64,000 nucleotides of DNA from Spongiactinospora rosea (GCF_003315795.1 NZ_QMEY01000010.1:209074-273073), one strand, 5' to 3'. Positions 48,965 to 58,302 are shown, numbered from the stretch's first letter. The notes: generated from the letters alone by a model not told the origin. Translations and numbers: made by a program.

Positions 48965-49645
48965 ATGAGTGCTGCCCGGGTGGGCGTGGTCACTTTTCCA
49001 GGCACACTGGACGACCAGGACGCCGCGCGTGCCGTACGGCACGCGGGGGCCGAGCCGGTGCCGCTGTGGCACGCCGACACCGACCTGCGCGGCGTGGACG
49101 CCGTGTTCCTTCCCGGTGGCTTCTCTTACGGCGACTACCTGCGCTGCGGGGCCATCTCCCGGTTCGCGCCGCTGATGGGCGAGCTGGTGCCCGCGGCCCG
49201 CGCCGGGCTGCCGGTGCTGGGCACCTGCAACGGCTTCCAGATCCTGTGCGAGGCCCACCTGCTTCCGGGCGCGCTGGTGAAGAACGCCGGCCTGCACTAC
49301 ATCTGCCGCGACCAGCGGCTGCGCATCGAGTCCACCGCCACCGCCTGGACCTCCGCGTACACCCGCGGCCAGGAGGTCGTGATCCCGATCAAGCACGGCG
49401 AGGGCCGCTACGTGGCCGACGCCGAGACGCTGGCTGCGCTGGAGTCCGGCGGCCGGGTGGTCGTGCGCTACCTGGGCAACCCCAACGGCTCGCTCAACGA
49501 CATCGCGGGCGTCAGCAACGAGGCGGGCAACGTCGTCGGCCTGATGCCGCACCCCGAGCACGCCCTGGAAGACCTCACCGGCGGGCCGGGCACCGACGGG
49601 CTCGGCTTCTTCACGTCCCTCCTCAAGACCATGGTGAACGCATGA
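48965..49645 (+). CDS. purQ: FGAM synthase glutaminase subunit PurQ
   Basis: 226 aa. Class I glutamine amidotransferase: the nucleophile Cys in LGTCNGFQIL (~86), GGFSYGDYLRCGAI, and the His/Glu pair in MPHPEHALED. It releases ammonia from glutamine for PurL. ATG 48965 has GAGGGGAA nine bases upstream; the frame could start at 48914 but those residues are not conserved. Its TGA overlaps the purL ATG (ATGA), coupling the two. Confidence 0.96.
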   Translation: MSAARVGVVTFPGTLDDQDAARAVRHAGAEPVPLWHADTDLRGVDAVFLPGGFSYGDYLRCGAISRFAPLMGELVPAARAGLPVLGTCNGFQILCEAHLLPGALVKNAGLHYICRDQRLRIESTATAWTSAYTRGQEVVIPIKHGEGRYVADAETLAALESGGRVVVRYLGNPNGSLNDIAGVSNEAGNVVGLMPHPEHALEDLTGGPGTDGLGFFTSLLKTMVNA

Positions 49646-51897
49646 TCGACTCTGTTGGCCGCGCCGCGGAGACCCCGCAGGAGCCGCAGCCGTACGCCGA
49701 GCTGGGCATGAAGGACGACGAGTACCAGCGGGTGCGCGACCTCCTCGGCCGCCGCCCCACCAGCAGCGAGCTGGCCATCTACAGCGTCATGTGGAGCGAG
49801 CACTGCTCCTACAAGTCCTCCAAGGTGCATCTGCGGCAGTTCGGCACCAAGGCCCCCAAGTCCGAGGCCCTGCTGGTCGGCATGGGCGAGAACGCGGGCG
49901 TGGTGGACATCGGCGACGGCTGGGCGGCGACCTTCAAGATCGAGTCGCACAACCACCCCTCCTACGTCGAGCCGCACCAGGGCGCGGCCACCGGCGTCGG
50001 CGGCATCGTGCGCGACATCATGTCCATGGGCGCCCGCCCGGTCGCGGTGATGGACTCCCTGCGGTTCGGCGCGGCCGACGCCCCCGACACCCGCAGGGTG
50101 CTGCCCGGCGTGGTCGAGGGCATCAGCTCCTACGGCAACTGCCTGGGCCTGCCCAACATCGGCGGCGAGGTCGTGTTCGACCCCTGCTACATCGGCAACC
50201 CGCTGGTCAACGCGCTCTGCGTCGGCCTGCTGCGCAAGGACCAGATCAAGCTGGCCACCGCGCCGGGCCCGGGCAACCAGGTCGTCCTGTTCGGCGCGCT
50301 CACCGGCCCTGACGGCATCGGCGGCGCGTCCGTGCTCGCCTCGGCGACGTTCGAGGACGAGTCCCAGGCCAAGCGGCCGAGCGTGCAGGTCGGCGACCCG
50401 TTCATGGAGAAGCTGCTGATCGAGTGCTGCCTGGAGCTGTTCGCGGCCGACGTGGTCGTCGGCATCCAGGACCTCGGCGCGGCCGGTGTCGCCTGCGCGA
50501 CCACCGAGCTGGCCGCCAAGGGCACCGGCGGGATGGACGTCCGGCTGGACCTCGTGCCGCTGCGCGACCCCAGGCTGCGCCCCGAAGAGATCCTGATGTC
50601 GGAGTCGCAGGAACGCATGATGGCGGTCGTCACGCCCGCGGACATCCCGGCGTTCATGGAGATCTGCCGCAAGTGGGACATCCCGGCGACGGTGATCGGC
50701 GAGGTCACCGACACCGGCCGGCTGGTGATGACCTGGCACGGCGAGACCATCGTGGACATCGAGCCGGGCACCGCCGCCGACGAGGGCCCGGTCTACCAGC
50801 GGCCCTACGCCGAGCCCGCCGGTCAGCACGCGCTCAACGCCGACGACCCGTCCCGGCTGCCTCGCCCCGACGACCTCGGCGCGACGCTGCTGCGCCTGCT
50901 CGGCTCGCCCAACCTGGCCTCCAAGGAGTGGGTGACCGGCCAGTACGACCGATACGTGCGCGGCAACACCGTGCTCGCCCAGCCCGCCGACGCGGGCGTG
51001 CTGCGCATCGGCGAGGTCATGCCGGGCGCGTCCGAGACCGTGCGCGGCATCGCGCTGGCCACCGACGGCAACGGCCGATACGCCCGGCTCGACCCCTACG
51101 CCGGGGCACAGCTCGCGCTGGCCGAGGCGTACCGCAACGTCGCCGTCACCGGCGCGCGCCCGCTCGCCGTCACCAACTGCCTCAACTTCGGCTCCCCGGA
51201 AGACCCCGAGGTCATGTGGCAGTTCGCCGAGGCGGTGCGCGGGCTGGCCGACGCCTGCCGGGCGCTCGGCGTGCCGGTCACCGGCGGCAACGTCTCCTTC
51301 TACAACCAGACCGGCTCGGCCGCGATCAACCCCACGCCGGTCGTGGGCGTGCTCGGCGTCCTCGACGACGTACGCCGGCGGGTGCCGCACGGGTTCACCG
51401 CCCCGGACGCGCGGGTCCTGCTGCTCGGCGAGACGGCCGCGGAGTTCGGCGGCTCGGAGTGGGCGCACGTCGAGCACGGGCACCTCGGCGGCCTGCCGCC
51501 GAAGTTCCAGCCGGAGGTGGAGCGGGCCCTGGCCACCGTGCTGACCGAGGCGGCCACGCGCGGCCTGCTGACCGGCTCGCACGACCTGTCCGACGGCGGG
51601 CTCGCGGTGGCCCTGGCCGAGTCCTGCCTGGCCCACGGGGTCGGCGCGACGGTCAGCCTGCCGCCGGGCGACGACCCGTTCGTGGCGCTGTTCAGCGAGT
51701 CGGCGAGCCGGGCGCTGGTCACCGTGCGCCCCGAGTCGTTCGACGCCTTCGCCGCGCTGTGCGGCAAGCACGAGGTGCCCTGCACGACGCTGGGCGCCAC
51801 GGGCGGCACGGCGCTGTCGATCCCCGGCGTGCTGGACATCCCCATCGAGACCCTGCGCACCACGCACGAGGGCACCCTGCCCGCCCTGATGGCCTGA
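49642..51897 (+). CDS. purL: FGAM synthase large subunit PurL
   Basis: 751 aa, the small-PurL type that works with PurS and PurQ. It converts FGAR to FGAM with ATP and ammonia. Landmarks are YSVMWSEHCSYKSSK, the catalytic/ATP segment KIESHNHPSYVEPHQGAATGVGG, SMGARPVAVMDSLRFG, and the second AIRS-like half (TNCLNFGSPE, PVTGGNVSFYNQ, SHDLSDGGLAVALAE). ATG 49642 overlaps purQ. Length is typical. It converges on the acyl-CoA dehydrogenase gene with a 34-base gap. Confidence 0.97.
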   Translation: MIDSVGRAAETPQEPQPYAELGMKDDEYQRVRDLLGRRPTSSELAIYSVMWSEHCSYKSSKVHLRQFGTKAPKSEALLVGMGENAGVVDIGDGWAATFKIESHNHPSYVEPHQGAATGVGGIVRDIMSMGARPVAVMDSLRFGAADAPDTRRVLPGVVEGISSYGNCLGLPNIGGEVVFDPCYIGNPLVNALCVGLLRKDQIKLATAPGPGNQVVLFGALTGPDGIGGASVLASATFEDESQAKRPSVQVGDPFMEKLLIECCLELFAADVVVGIQDLGAAGVACATTELAAKGTGGMDVRLDLVPLRDPRLRPEEILMSESQERMMAVVTPADIPAFMEICRKWDIPATVIGEVTDTGRLVMTWHGETIVDIEPGTAADEGPVYQRPYAEPAGQHALNADDPSRLPRPDDLGATLLRLLGSPNLASKEWVTGQYDRYVRGNTVLAQPADAGVLRIGEVMPGASETVRGIALATDGNGRYARLDPYAGAQLALAEAYRNVAVTGARPLAVTNCLNFGSPEDPEVMWQFAEAVRGLADACRALGVPVTGGNVSFYNQTGSAAINPTPVVGVLGVLDDVRRRVPHGFTAPDARVLLLGETAAEFGGSEWAHVEHGHLGGLPPKFQPEVERALATVLTEAATRGLLTGSHDLSDGGLAVALAESCLAHGVGATVSLPPGDDPFVALFSESASRALVTVRPESFDAFAALCGKHEVPCTTLGATGGTALSIPGVLDIPIETLRTTHEGTLPALMA

Positions 51898-51931
51898 CCC
51901 GTCCGGCGCGGGCCAGGCCGTCCACGGACCT

Positions 51932-53743
51932 TTAGAACGCGTCCTCAGGCAGGTCCATCAGGTCCAGCCCGGTGGCGGCCAGCGCCCTGCGCTCGGCCGC
52001 CAGCCGGGGCAGCACGTTCTGCGCGAAGAACGCGGCCCCCGCCACCTTGCCCGTGTAGAAGGCCCTGTCCTCGTCCGAGGAGGCGAGCGCCGTCAGGGCC
52101 ACCTCGGCCTGCCGGAGCAGCAGCCAGCCGATCACCAGGTCGCCCAGCGCCAGCAGGAACCGGGTGGTGTTCAGCCCGACCTTGTAGATCTCCCTGGGGG
52201 TCTCCAGCGAGGACAGCGTCCAGTGCGCCATCGTGTCGCCCATCGCGGTGACGTCGGCCAGGGCCTCGGCCAGCAGGGCGCGCTCCTCCTTCAGCCGGCC
52301 GTTGCCCGCCTCCGAGGCCGCGAACGCCTCGATCTCGGCGGCCAGCGACCGCAGCGCGCCGCCCTGGTTGCGGATGATCTTCCGGAAGAACAGGTCCATG
52401 CCCTGGATCGCCGTGGTGCCCTCGTAGAGGGAGTCGATCTTGGCGTCCCTGATGTACTGCTCGATCGGGTAGTCCTGGAGGTAACCGGAGCCGCCCAGCG
52501 TCTGCAGCGAGCGGGTCAGCATCTCGTAGGAGCGTTCCGAGCCGACGCCCTTGACCAGGGGGAGCAGCAGGTCGTTCATGGCGTGCGCGGCGGTGTCGTC
52601 CGGGTCGAGCCGGACGGCGTCCTGGTACGTCGCGGTGAACAGCACCAGCGCCCGCATGCCCTCGGCGTAGGTCTTCTGCATCATCAGCTCGCGCCGTACG
52701 TCGGGGTGGTTGACGATGGTGACGCGCGGGGCGGTCTTGTCGGTCATCTGCGTCAGGTCCGCGCCCTGCACCCGCTCCCTGGCGAAGGCCAGCGCGTTGA
52801 GGTAGCCGGTGGACAGGGTGGCGATGGCCTTGGTGCCGACGGTCATCCGGGCGTGCTCGATGATCATGAACATCTGCTTGATGCCCTCGTGCACGTCGCC
52901 GACCAGCGTGCCGACCGCCGGGTGCCGCTCGCCGAAGGTGAGCTCGCAGGTCGTGGAGACCTTCAGGCCCATCTTCTTCTCAAGGTTGGTGACGTAGACG
53001 CCGTTGCGCTCGCCCAGCTCGCCGGTTTCGAGGTCCACGTGGTACTTCGGCACGACGAACATCGACAGGCCCTTGGTGCCCGGCCCCGCGCCCTCGGGGC
53101 GGGCCAGCACCAGGTGGACGATGTTGTCGCTCAGGTCGTGGTCGGCCCCGGTGATGAACCGCTTGACGCCCTCGATGTGCCAGGTGCCGTCGGGCTGCTG
53201 GATCGCCTTGGTACGACCGGCACCGACATCGGAACCGGCGTCCGGCTCGGTCAGCACCATGGTGGCGGCCCAGTCGCGCTCGATGGCCAGCTCGGCGAAG
53301 CGCTTCTGCTCGGGGGTGCCGACCGTCCACAGGGTGTGGCAGAAGCTGGCGCCCCCGGCGTACATGTAGGCGGCCGGGTTCGCGCCGAGGACCAGTTCGG
53401 AGACCGCCCACACCAGGCTCGGCGGCACGCCGGGGCCGTTCAGCTCCGGCGGCAGCGCGATCTGCGCCCAGCCGCCCTCGATCAGCGCCCGGTAGGACTT
53501 CTTGAAGCTCTCCGGCAGGGTCACCGAGCCGGTGGCGGGGTCGAACACCGGCGGATGGCGGTCACTGTCCTCGAAAGAGTCGGCCAGCGTGCCGGTGGCC
53601 AGCCGGTTCACCTCGTCCAGGATGCTGCGCGCGGTGTCCTCGTCGAGGTCGGCGAAGCGGCCCGTACCCAGGATGTCACCGCGGCCGAACACCTCGAACA
53701 GGTTGAATTCGAGGTCGCGTACGTTGCTCTTGTAATGACCCAT
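51932..53743 (-). CDS. Acyl-CoA dehydrogenase (FadE5-like)
   Basis: 603 aa, the long ACAD form with a C-terminal extension. FAD-dependent oxidation of acyl-CoAs, first step of beta-oxidation. Segments: MVLTEPDAGSDVGAGRTKAI, EGVKRFITGADHDLSDN, EHARMTVGTKAIATLSTGYLNA, GGSGYLQDYPIEQYIRDAKI with the catalytic Glu in LYEGTTAIQGMD. ATG 53743 follows a purine-rich GAGCGGGG. The upstream region holds a GTTAC/GTAAC dyad (53763-53782). It may also act in branched-chain acyl-CoA breakdown after the BCKDH step, but the length points to general fatty acyl-CoAs. Confidence 0.94.
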   Translation of the reverse strand: MGHYKSNVRDLEFNLFEVFGRGDILGTGRFADLDEDTARSILDEVNRLATGTLADSFEDSDRHPPVFDPATGSVTLPESFKKSYRALIEGGWAQIALPPELNGPGVPPSLVWAVSELVLGANPAAYMYAGGASFCHTLWTVGTPEQKRFAELAIERDWAATMVLTEPDAGSDVGAGRTKAIQQPDGTWHIEGVKRFITGADHDLSDNIVHLVLARPEGAGPGTKGLSMFVVPKYHVDLETGELGERNGVYVTNLEKKMGLKVSTTCELTFGERHPAVGTLVGDVHEGIKQMFMIIEHARMTVGTKAIATLSTGYLNALAFARERVQGADLTQMTDKTAPRVTIVNHPDVRRELMMQKTYAEGMRALVLFTATYQDAVRLDPDDTAAHAMNDLLLPLVKGVGSERSYEMLTRSLQTLGGSGYLQDYPIEQYIRDAKIDSLYEGTTAIQGMDLFFRKIIRNQGGALRSLAAEIEAFAASEAGNGRLKEERALLAEALADVTAMGDTMAHWTLSSLETPREIYKVGLNTTRFLLALGDLVIGWLLLRQAEVALTALASSDEDRAFYTGKVAGAAFFAQNVLPRLAAERRALAATGLDLMDLPEDAF

Positions 53744-53762
53744 GGCCCCGCTCCATCAGCAT

Positions 53763-53782
53763 GTTACGTACTGGTCAGTAAC
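53763..53782. promoter_or_regulatory. GTTAC...GTAAC dyad before acyl-CoA dehydrogenase
   Basis: GTTAC (53763-53767) and GTAAC (53778-53782) flank ten bases, 20-39 bases upstream of the ACAD start. A second GAGTAAC lies about 20 bases further. Dyads of this type are bound by TetR-class fatty-acid regulators in actinomycetes; no such gene is adjacent. Confidence 0.4.
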
Positions 53783-53965
53783 CTCTCCTAGGATGCTACC
53801 CGCGAGTAACCAGGTCAACCAGAGTACGCAGAAGGAGGCCGTTCGCCCTGGCGGGGGACGGTTTGCTAGCGTTCGAGGTGAGGCCCAGCCTCCCGGACGA
53901 GACGCGCCGTACCCGGCTCCGACAAGACGACGCATCGACGGTCGTCCGTGAGAAGGGGTAGGAGC

Positions 53966-54289
53966 ATGGCCTGGTTGATTCTCATCGCCGCCGGGGCGTT
54001 CGAGGTCGCGATGGCGTATTCGCTGAAGATGAGCCAGGGGTTCACCCAGGTGTGGTGGGCGGTGTCCTTCGGGGTGTTCGCCGTGCTGAGCTTCGGGCTG
54101 CTGGCGATCGCGCTGAAGAGCCTGGAAGTGGGGACCGCCTACGCGGTGTGGACCGGCATCGGCGCGGTCGGCACGGCGGTGGCCGGCATTCTGCTGCTCG
54201 GCGACGACGCCTCGATCGTCAAGATCGTGTCCATCGGGCTCATCCTGACCGGTGTGGTCGGGCTGAACCTCGCGGGTGCGGGCCACTGA
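53966..54289 (+). CDS. SMR-family multidrug/guanidinium transporter
   Basis: 107 aa with four membrane helices. SMR landmarks: the essential Glu in AGAFEVAMAYSLKMSQGF (~14), VGTAYAVWTGIGAVGTA and GVVGLNL. Dimeric proton-coupled exporter of quaternary cations (EmrE/QacE type) or guanidinium (SugE/Gdx type); KMSQGF and LEVGTAYAVWTGIG do not settle the subtype. ATG 53966 is preceded by AAGGGG and AGGAG. It stands alone, divergent from the ACAD gene, and no partner SMR gene is adjacent. Confidence 0.92.
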   Translation: MAWLILIAAGAFEVAMAYSLKMSQGFTQVWWAVSFGVFAVLSFGLLAIALKSLEVGTAYAVWTGIGAVGTAVAGILLLGDDASIVKIVSIGLILTGVVGLNLAGAGH

Positions 54290-54403
54290 AACGAGGCACC
54301 AGGCGTCGCCGTCGAGTCGTTCTGATCGAGCGTTACGTGGAGGTCTGCTGGCGCGGTCGCCGGCGCGTGTGCGGGTGGACGGGCCGGTTCGCGTACGGCC
54401 ACC

Positions 54404-54880
54404 TCAGCGGGACTGGGCGGCACGTCCCTTGAGCGCCACGGCGAGCACCCCGGCGATCAGGTACACCACGGCGCCGCCCCACACGGCCTCCCACGCCGCG
54501 CCGAACATGCCCTCACCGTCCAGGATGAGCTGCACGGGGTACATCAGGATCGAGGCGGCGGCGGCCGGATAGAGCGCGAACTTGAACGGGTGCCGCAGCG
54601 ACCACACCCGGGCCTGGCGGGTGACCCGGTCGCTCACGTCGGGCCGGGCGATCGACCCGATCGCCGCGATCAGCGTGAACAGCGTGATCCCCAGGCACAT
54701 CGCCCAGGTCGGGTCCGCGGGGCCGGGAAGCAGCCAGCCCATGGTCAGGCTGACGGCCGCCACCGCGCCACCGCTGATCGCGGCGGCCTTCCAGGGCGCA
54801 CCCCGCAGGGCCGCGCCGGCGAGCGACATCTCCTCGCCTCGGGTCAGTTGCTTTTCGTTCATACCCCAAGAGTGCGTCAT
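54404..54880 (-). CDS. Small unknown membrane protein (158 aa)
   Basis: I do not recognise the family. Four hydrophobic segments are visible (AAAISGGAVAAVSLTMGWLL; MCLGITLFTLIAAIGSI; FALYPAAAASILMYPVQLI; AVWGGAVVYLIAGVLAVAL), with short basic loops. ATG 54880 has GAGG nine bases upstream; ATG 54862 is an equally possible start. It converges on the SMR gene and is divergent from the GNAT gene. An inner-membrane protein without enzymatic motifs. Confidence 0.7.
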   Translation of the reverse strand: MTHSWGMNEKQLTRGEEMSLAGAALRGAPWKAAAISGGAVAAVSLTMGWLLPGPADPTWAMCLGITLFTLIAAIGSIARPDVSDRVTRQARVWSLRHPFKFALYPAAAASILMYPVQLILDGEGMFGAAWEAVWGGAVVYLIAGVLAVALKGRAAQSR

Positions 54881-55009
54881 CGCCCTGCCACCTCACATCG
54901 GGGACAAACCCTGATTGACCCCTTACCTGCCCTGTCAGGGCGGTCCTTCCCCGCAACGAGCGATCTTGAACGTTACGATTGTGGCGGTACCTGGGGATTG
55001 GGAGAGAAC

Positions 55010-55510
55010 GTGAGTGATGTCGTGATTGCTCGGCTGGCGGCGGGCGAGGGGCGGCGGTTCCGCGAGGTCAGGCTCAAGGCGCTGGCGGAGTCGCCGCACG
55101 CGTTCGCCTCCACCTACGCCAAGGAGGCCGCGATGTCCGACGCCGAGTGGGAGGCCCGGCTGGAGGAGGGCACGCCCGTGCGGTACGTCGCCGTGGCCGA
55201 CGGCGTGGACGCCGGGCTGGTCGGCATCTTCATGGACGAGCGCGACGAGGAGCCCGGGACCGCCCATCTGATCTCCATGTGGGTCGATCCCGCCCACCGC
55301 GGACGCGGGATCGGCTCGCTGCTCGTGGAGGAGGCCCTGAGCTGGGCCCGTACCGCCGGCGCCCGCCGGGTCGGCCTGTGGGTCGTGGACGCCAACGACG
55401 CCGCCTTCGCGCTCTACCGCGCCAAGGGGTTCGCCCCCAGCGGCCGGACGATGGCGCTGCCCTCCGACCCTGCCAAGACCGAGACCCACTGCGTGCTCAC
55501 ACTGGACTGA
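55010..55510 (+). CDS. GNAT N-acetyltransferase
   Basis: 166 aa. Clear GNAT signature: RFREVRLKALAESPHAFAST (alpha1), GLVGIFMDERDEEPGTAHLI, the acetyl-CoA loop WVDPAHRGRGIGSLLVEEAL and the C-terminal NDAAFALYRAKGFAPSG. The substrate is probably a small molecule or protein N-terminus. GTG 55010 has GGGAGAG five bases upstream. It overlaps the convergent molybdopterin oxidoreductase gene by 14 bases. Confidence 0.92.
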   Translation: MSDVVIARLAAGEGRRFREVRLKALAESPHAFASTYAKEAAMSDAEWEARLEEGTPVRYVAVADGVDAGLVGIFMDERDEEPGTAHLISMWVDPAHRGRGIGSLLVEEALSWARTAGARRVGLWVVDANDAAFALYRAKGFAPSGRTMALPSDPAKTETHCVLTLD

Positions 55511-57557
55511 TCTGCACGAAGTTGTCGTGGAAGGGCACGCCCGGCCCCAGATCGGTGTCGCGCTCCTCCACCACCGCGTTGACGTTCGTTCCGCCGGGGC
55601 TGAGCTTGGCCCAGTGCCCCTTGAAGGTCGCGACCACGCCGGGCCGCACCCGGTCGCTGACCTCCACCTCGGCGGTGAACTCGCCGTGCGCGTTGAACAC
55701 CCTCGCCCACTGTCCGTCCGCCAGCCCGCGCGCGGTCGCGTCCGGCTCGCTGACCAGCACCCTCGGCCCCTTGGCGCGGCGGCGCAGCTCGGGGTTGTTG
55801 GCGAATATCGTGTTGAGGAACGTGTGCGAGGCGGGGGTGACCAGCATCAGCGGGTACTCCCGCGAGGTCACCCGGGACGTCATCGGCGGCACGTACCCGG
55901 CCACCCGGGGCAGCCCCATGTCCGCCGCCCGCTCCGAGACGAACTCCAGCCGCCCGGTCGGCGTCGGGAACCCCTCCGTGAACGGCACGTACGGCGTGGG
56001 CACCGCCAGGCGCACCCAGCCCTCCTTGCGCAGCCGGTCGAGGGTGACCCCGGCGAGCGCCGGATCGCCCGAGCCGAGCAGTTGCTCGGCCAGCTCAAGG
56101 TCGGAGTCGAACAGCGCGGGCTCGGTCATCCCCATGTGCCGGGCCAGCCGGCGGAAGGTCTCGGTCGTGGACAGGCACTCGCCGGGCGGCGGCACGGCGG
56201 GCTCGTTCCACACCAGGTACATGTGGCCGTAGCCGCCGTGCAGGTCGGCGTGCTCGATCTGCGTGGTGGCCGGGAGCACGATGTCGGCGTAGTCCACCGT
56301 GTCGGTCGGGAACTGCTCCATGACCACGGTGAACAGGTCCTCCCTGGCCAGCCCGCGGCGGATGCGGCTCTGGTCGGGCGTGCTGCCCAGCGGGTTGGCC
56401 GCGTACACCCACAGGCACTTGACCGGCGCCTCGGTGTCCGCAAGGCCCTCGGCCAGGCGGGTCATGGTGAGCTTGCGTACCGGCTTCTCCAGCAGGTCGA
56501 AGCGGGCGTCGGGGTAGATCGGCATGTGGTCGGCGGTGGAGTAGCACACCCCGCCGCCCGGCCGCCGCCAGTCGCCGGTCACGCCGGGGATGCAGGCGAT
56601 CGTCCGCAGCGCCGTGCCGCCGCCGTCGTGGCGCTGGATGCCCATGGTCGTGCGGATGCCGGTGGGCCGGGTGGTGGCCAGCCGGCGGCCGAGGGCGCGG
56701 ATGGACTCCTCGGGCAGGCCGGTGATCTCCGCCACCCGCACCGGGGGATATTTCAGGATCTCGGCCCTGAACTCGTCCCAGCCGTGCGTGTGGTTCTCCA
56801 GGTAGTCGCGGTCCTCCGCGCCCTCCTCCAGCACCACGTGCAGCAGCCCGAGCGCCAGCGCGGCGTCCGTGCCGGGCCGGATCGGCAGGTGCTCGTCGGC
56901 CTGGTCGGCGGTCCGGGTGCGGATCGGGTCGATCGCCACGACGTACGCGCCGGCCGTCCGCGCCTCCTGCACGAACTTCCACAGGTGATGCCCCGTGGTC
57001 AGCGTGTTCGTGCCCCACAGCAGGATCAGCCGGGACAGCGCGAACGTCTCCGGGTCCATCCCGGCCGAGGTGCCGTTGGTGAGCTTCAGGCCCTCGTTGC
57101 CGGACCGCGCGCAGATGTTCAGGTCGTGCCGGGACGCGCCCATCACGTTCCAGAACCGCCACCCGGCCATGCCCATCTCGCCCTGGATGTACCCGAGCGT
57201 GCCGGTGCCCTGGTACGGCCAGATCGCCTCCCCGCCGTACTCGGCGACGATCGCCCGCAGCCTGGCGGCGATCTCGTCGAACGCCGCCTCCCAGGTGATC
57301 CGCTCGAACCGGCCCTCGCCCTTCGCGCCCACCCGGCGCATCGGGTAGAGGATGCGGTCGGGGGCGCTCACGTGCTCCAGGTACCGGTTGACCTTGACGC
57401 ACAGCGCGCCGCGCGTGAACGGATGCTCGGGGTTGCCGCGCATCGAGGTCGCCACGCCGTCCTTGACGGTCACCACCCAGGAGCAGGTATCCGGGCAATC
57501 CAGTGGACAGGCCCCCAGAACCTTCAAATCCCCCGACACCCGGCCGATTCTAGCCAC
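55497..57557 (-). CDS. Molybdopterin-dependent oxidoreductase, Fe-S containing
   Basis: 686 aa, DMSO-reductase superfamily. An N-terminal [4Fe-4S] motif has Cys in ACPLDCPDTCSW and GALCVKV; the molybdopterin domain shows WPYQGTGTLGYIQGEMGM, RSGNEGLKLTNGTSAGMDP, LILLWGTNTLTTG and the C-terminal dinucleotide-binding domain ends FKGHWAKLSPGGTNVNAV. There is no Tat signal, so it is cytoplasmic, and no Fe-S or membrane subunit gene is adjacent. The substrate is unknown (formate or an organic oxide are family options). GTG 57557 begins four bases after the upstream ICL/PEPM-type gene's stop, so the two are co-transcribed. Confidence 0.92.
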   Translation of the reverse strand: MARIGRVSGDLKVLGACPLDCPDTCSWVVTVKDGVATSMRGNPEHPFTRGALCVKVNRYLEHVSAPDRILYPMRRVGAKGEGRFERITWEAAFDEIAARLRAIVAEYGGEAIWPYQGTGTLGYIQGEMGMAGWRFWNVMGASRHDLNICARSGNEGLKLTNGTSAGMDPETFALSRLILLWGTNTLTTGHHLWKFVQEARTAGAYVVAIDPIRTRTADQADEHLPIRPGTDAALALGLLHVVLEEGAEDRDYLENHTHGWDEFRAEILKYPPVRVAEITGLPEESIRALGRRLATTRPTGIRTTMGIQRHDGGGTALRTIACIPGVTGDWRRPGGGVCYSTADHMPIYPDARFDLLEKPVRKLTMTRLAEGLADTEAPVKCLWVYAANPLGSTPDQSRIRRGLAREDLFTVVMEQFPTDTVDYADIVLPATTQIEHADLHGGYGHMYLVWNEPAVPPPGECLSTTETFRRLARHMGMTEPALFDSDLELAEQLLGSGDPALAGVTLDRLRKEGWVRLAVPTPYVPFTEGFPTPTGRLEFVSERAADMGLPRVAGYVPPMTSRVTSREYPLMLVTPASHTFLNTIFANNPELRRRAKGPRVLVSEPDATARGLADGQWARVFNAHGEFTAEVEVSDRVRPGVVATFKGHWAKLSPGGTNVNAVVEERDTDLGPGVPFHDNFVQISPV

Positions 57558-57561
57558 CCGG

Positions 57562-58302
57562 CTACTCGTCCCCGTAGGGGCTGGCCCCGGCCGCGATCCG
57601 CTCGGCCATGCCGCGCACGGCGTCGATCATCGCGTGGTAGAGGCCGCCGCCGAAGGTCACCCTGGCCACGCCCAGCTCGGCCAGCCGGGGCAGGCTCGGG
57701 CCGTCCGGCGTGAACAGCACGTTGACCGGGCCGGGGACGCGCTCCACCAGCTCGGCGATGGCCGCCTCGCCGGGGGCGAGGATGGGGTAGACGCAGTCCG
57801 CGCCCGCGCCGAGGTAGGCGATCGACCGCTGCACGGCCTCGTCCGTCGTACCGCCGTGCAGGTAGACGTCCACCCTGGCGTTGATCACCAGCTCGGGCGC
57901 GGCCTCACGTACGTCGGAGAGCCACCGCACCTGCTCGTCCACCGGCACCAGCCCGGACGCCGGAAGCGCGCTGTCCTCCAGGTTGCAGCCGACCGCCCCG
58001 GTGTCCAGCAGGCGGGCCGCGAACTCCTTGGCGGGCAGCCCGTACCCGGCCTCGGCATCGACCGTGACGGGCACGTCCACCGCGCCCGCGATCCGCGCCG
58101 CCGCCGCGAACATCTCCTCGACCGGCGCCCCCTGCTGGTCGGTGTGCCCCAGCGACTCCGCGATGCCGCTGCTCGGGGTCGCCAGCGCGGGAAAGCCCGT
58201 CGCCGCGAAGACCTGGGCGGTACGCGCGTCCCAGACGTTGGGCAGCACCAGCGGGCGGTCGGCAGAATGGAGATCACGCAGTCGCTTGGCAAGATCACTC
58301 AT
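57562..58302 (-). CDS. Isocitrate lyase/PEP mutase family protein
   Basis: 246 aa. TIM-barrel ICL/PEPM fold: LPNVWDARTAQVFAATGFPALATPSSGIAES (in pieces), DVPVTVDAEAGYG with metal-binding Asp/Glu, GCNLEDS and VINARVDVYL. These enzymes cleave or mutate C-C or C-P bonds next to a carboxylate (methylisocitrate lyase, phosphonate or oxaloacetate-type reactions). The KKCGH active-site loop of true isocitrate lyase is absent, so it is not the glyoxylate-cycle enzyme. ATG 58302 lacks a strong SD. It precedes the molybdopterin oxidoreductase by four bases; a joint pathway is inferred but unknown. Confidence 0.85.
   Translation of the reverse strand: MSDLAKRLRDLHSADRPLVLPNVWDARTAQVFAATGFPALATPSSGIAESLGHTDQQGAPVEEMFAAAARIAGAVDVPVTVDAEAGYGLPAKEFAARLLDTGAVGCNLEDSALPASGLVPVDEQVRWLSDVREAAPELVINARVDVYLHGGTTDEAVQRSIAYLGAGADCVYPILAPGEAAIAELVERVPGPVNVLFTPDGPSLPRLAELGVARVTFGGGLYHAMIDAVRGMAERIAAGASPYGDE

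Noticed and set aside
57562..58302. Isocitrate lyase (aceA)
   Set aside because: 246 aa is too short and the KKCGH loop is missing; only the wider ICL/PEPM family can be claimed.
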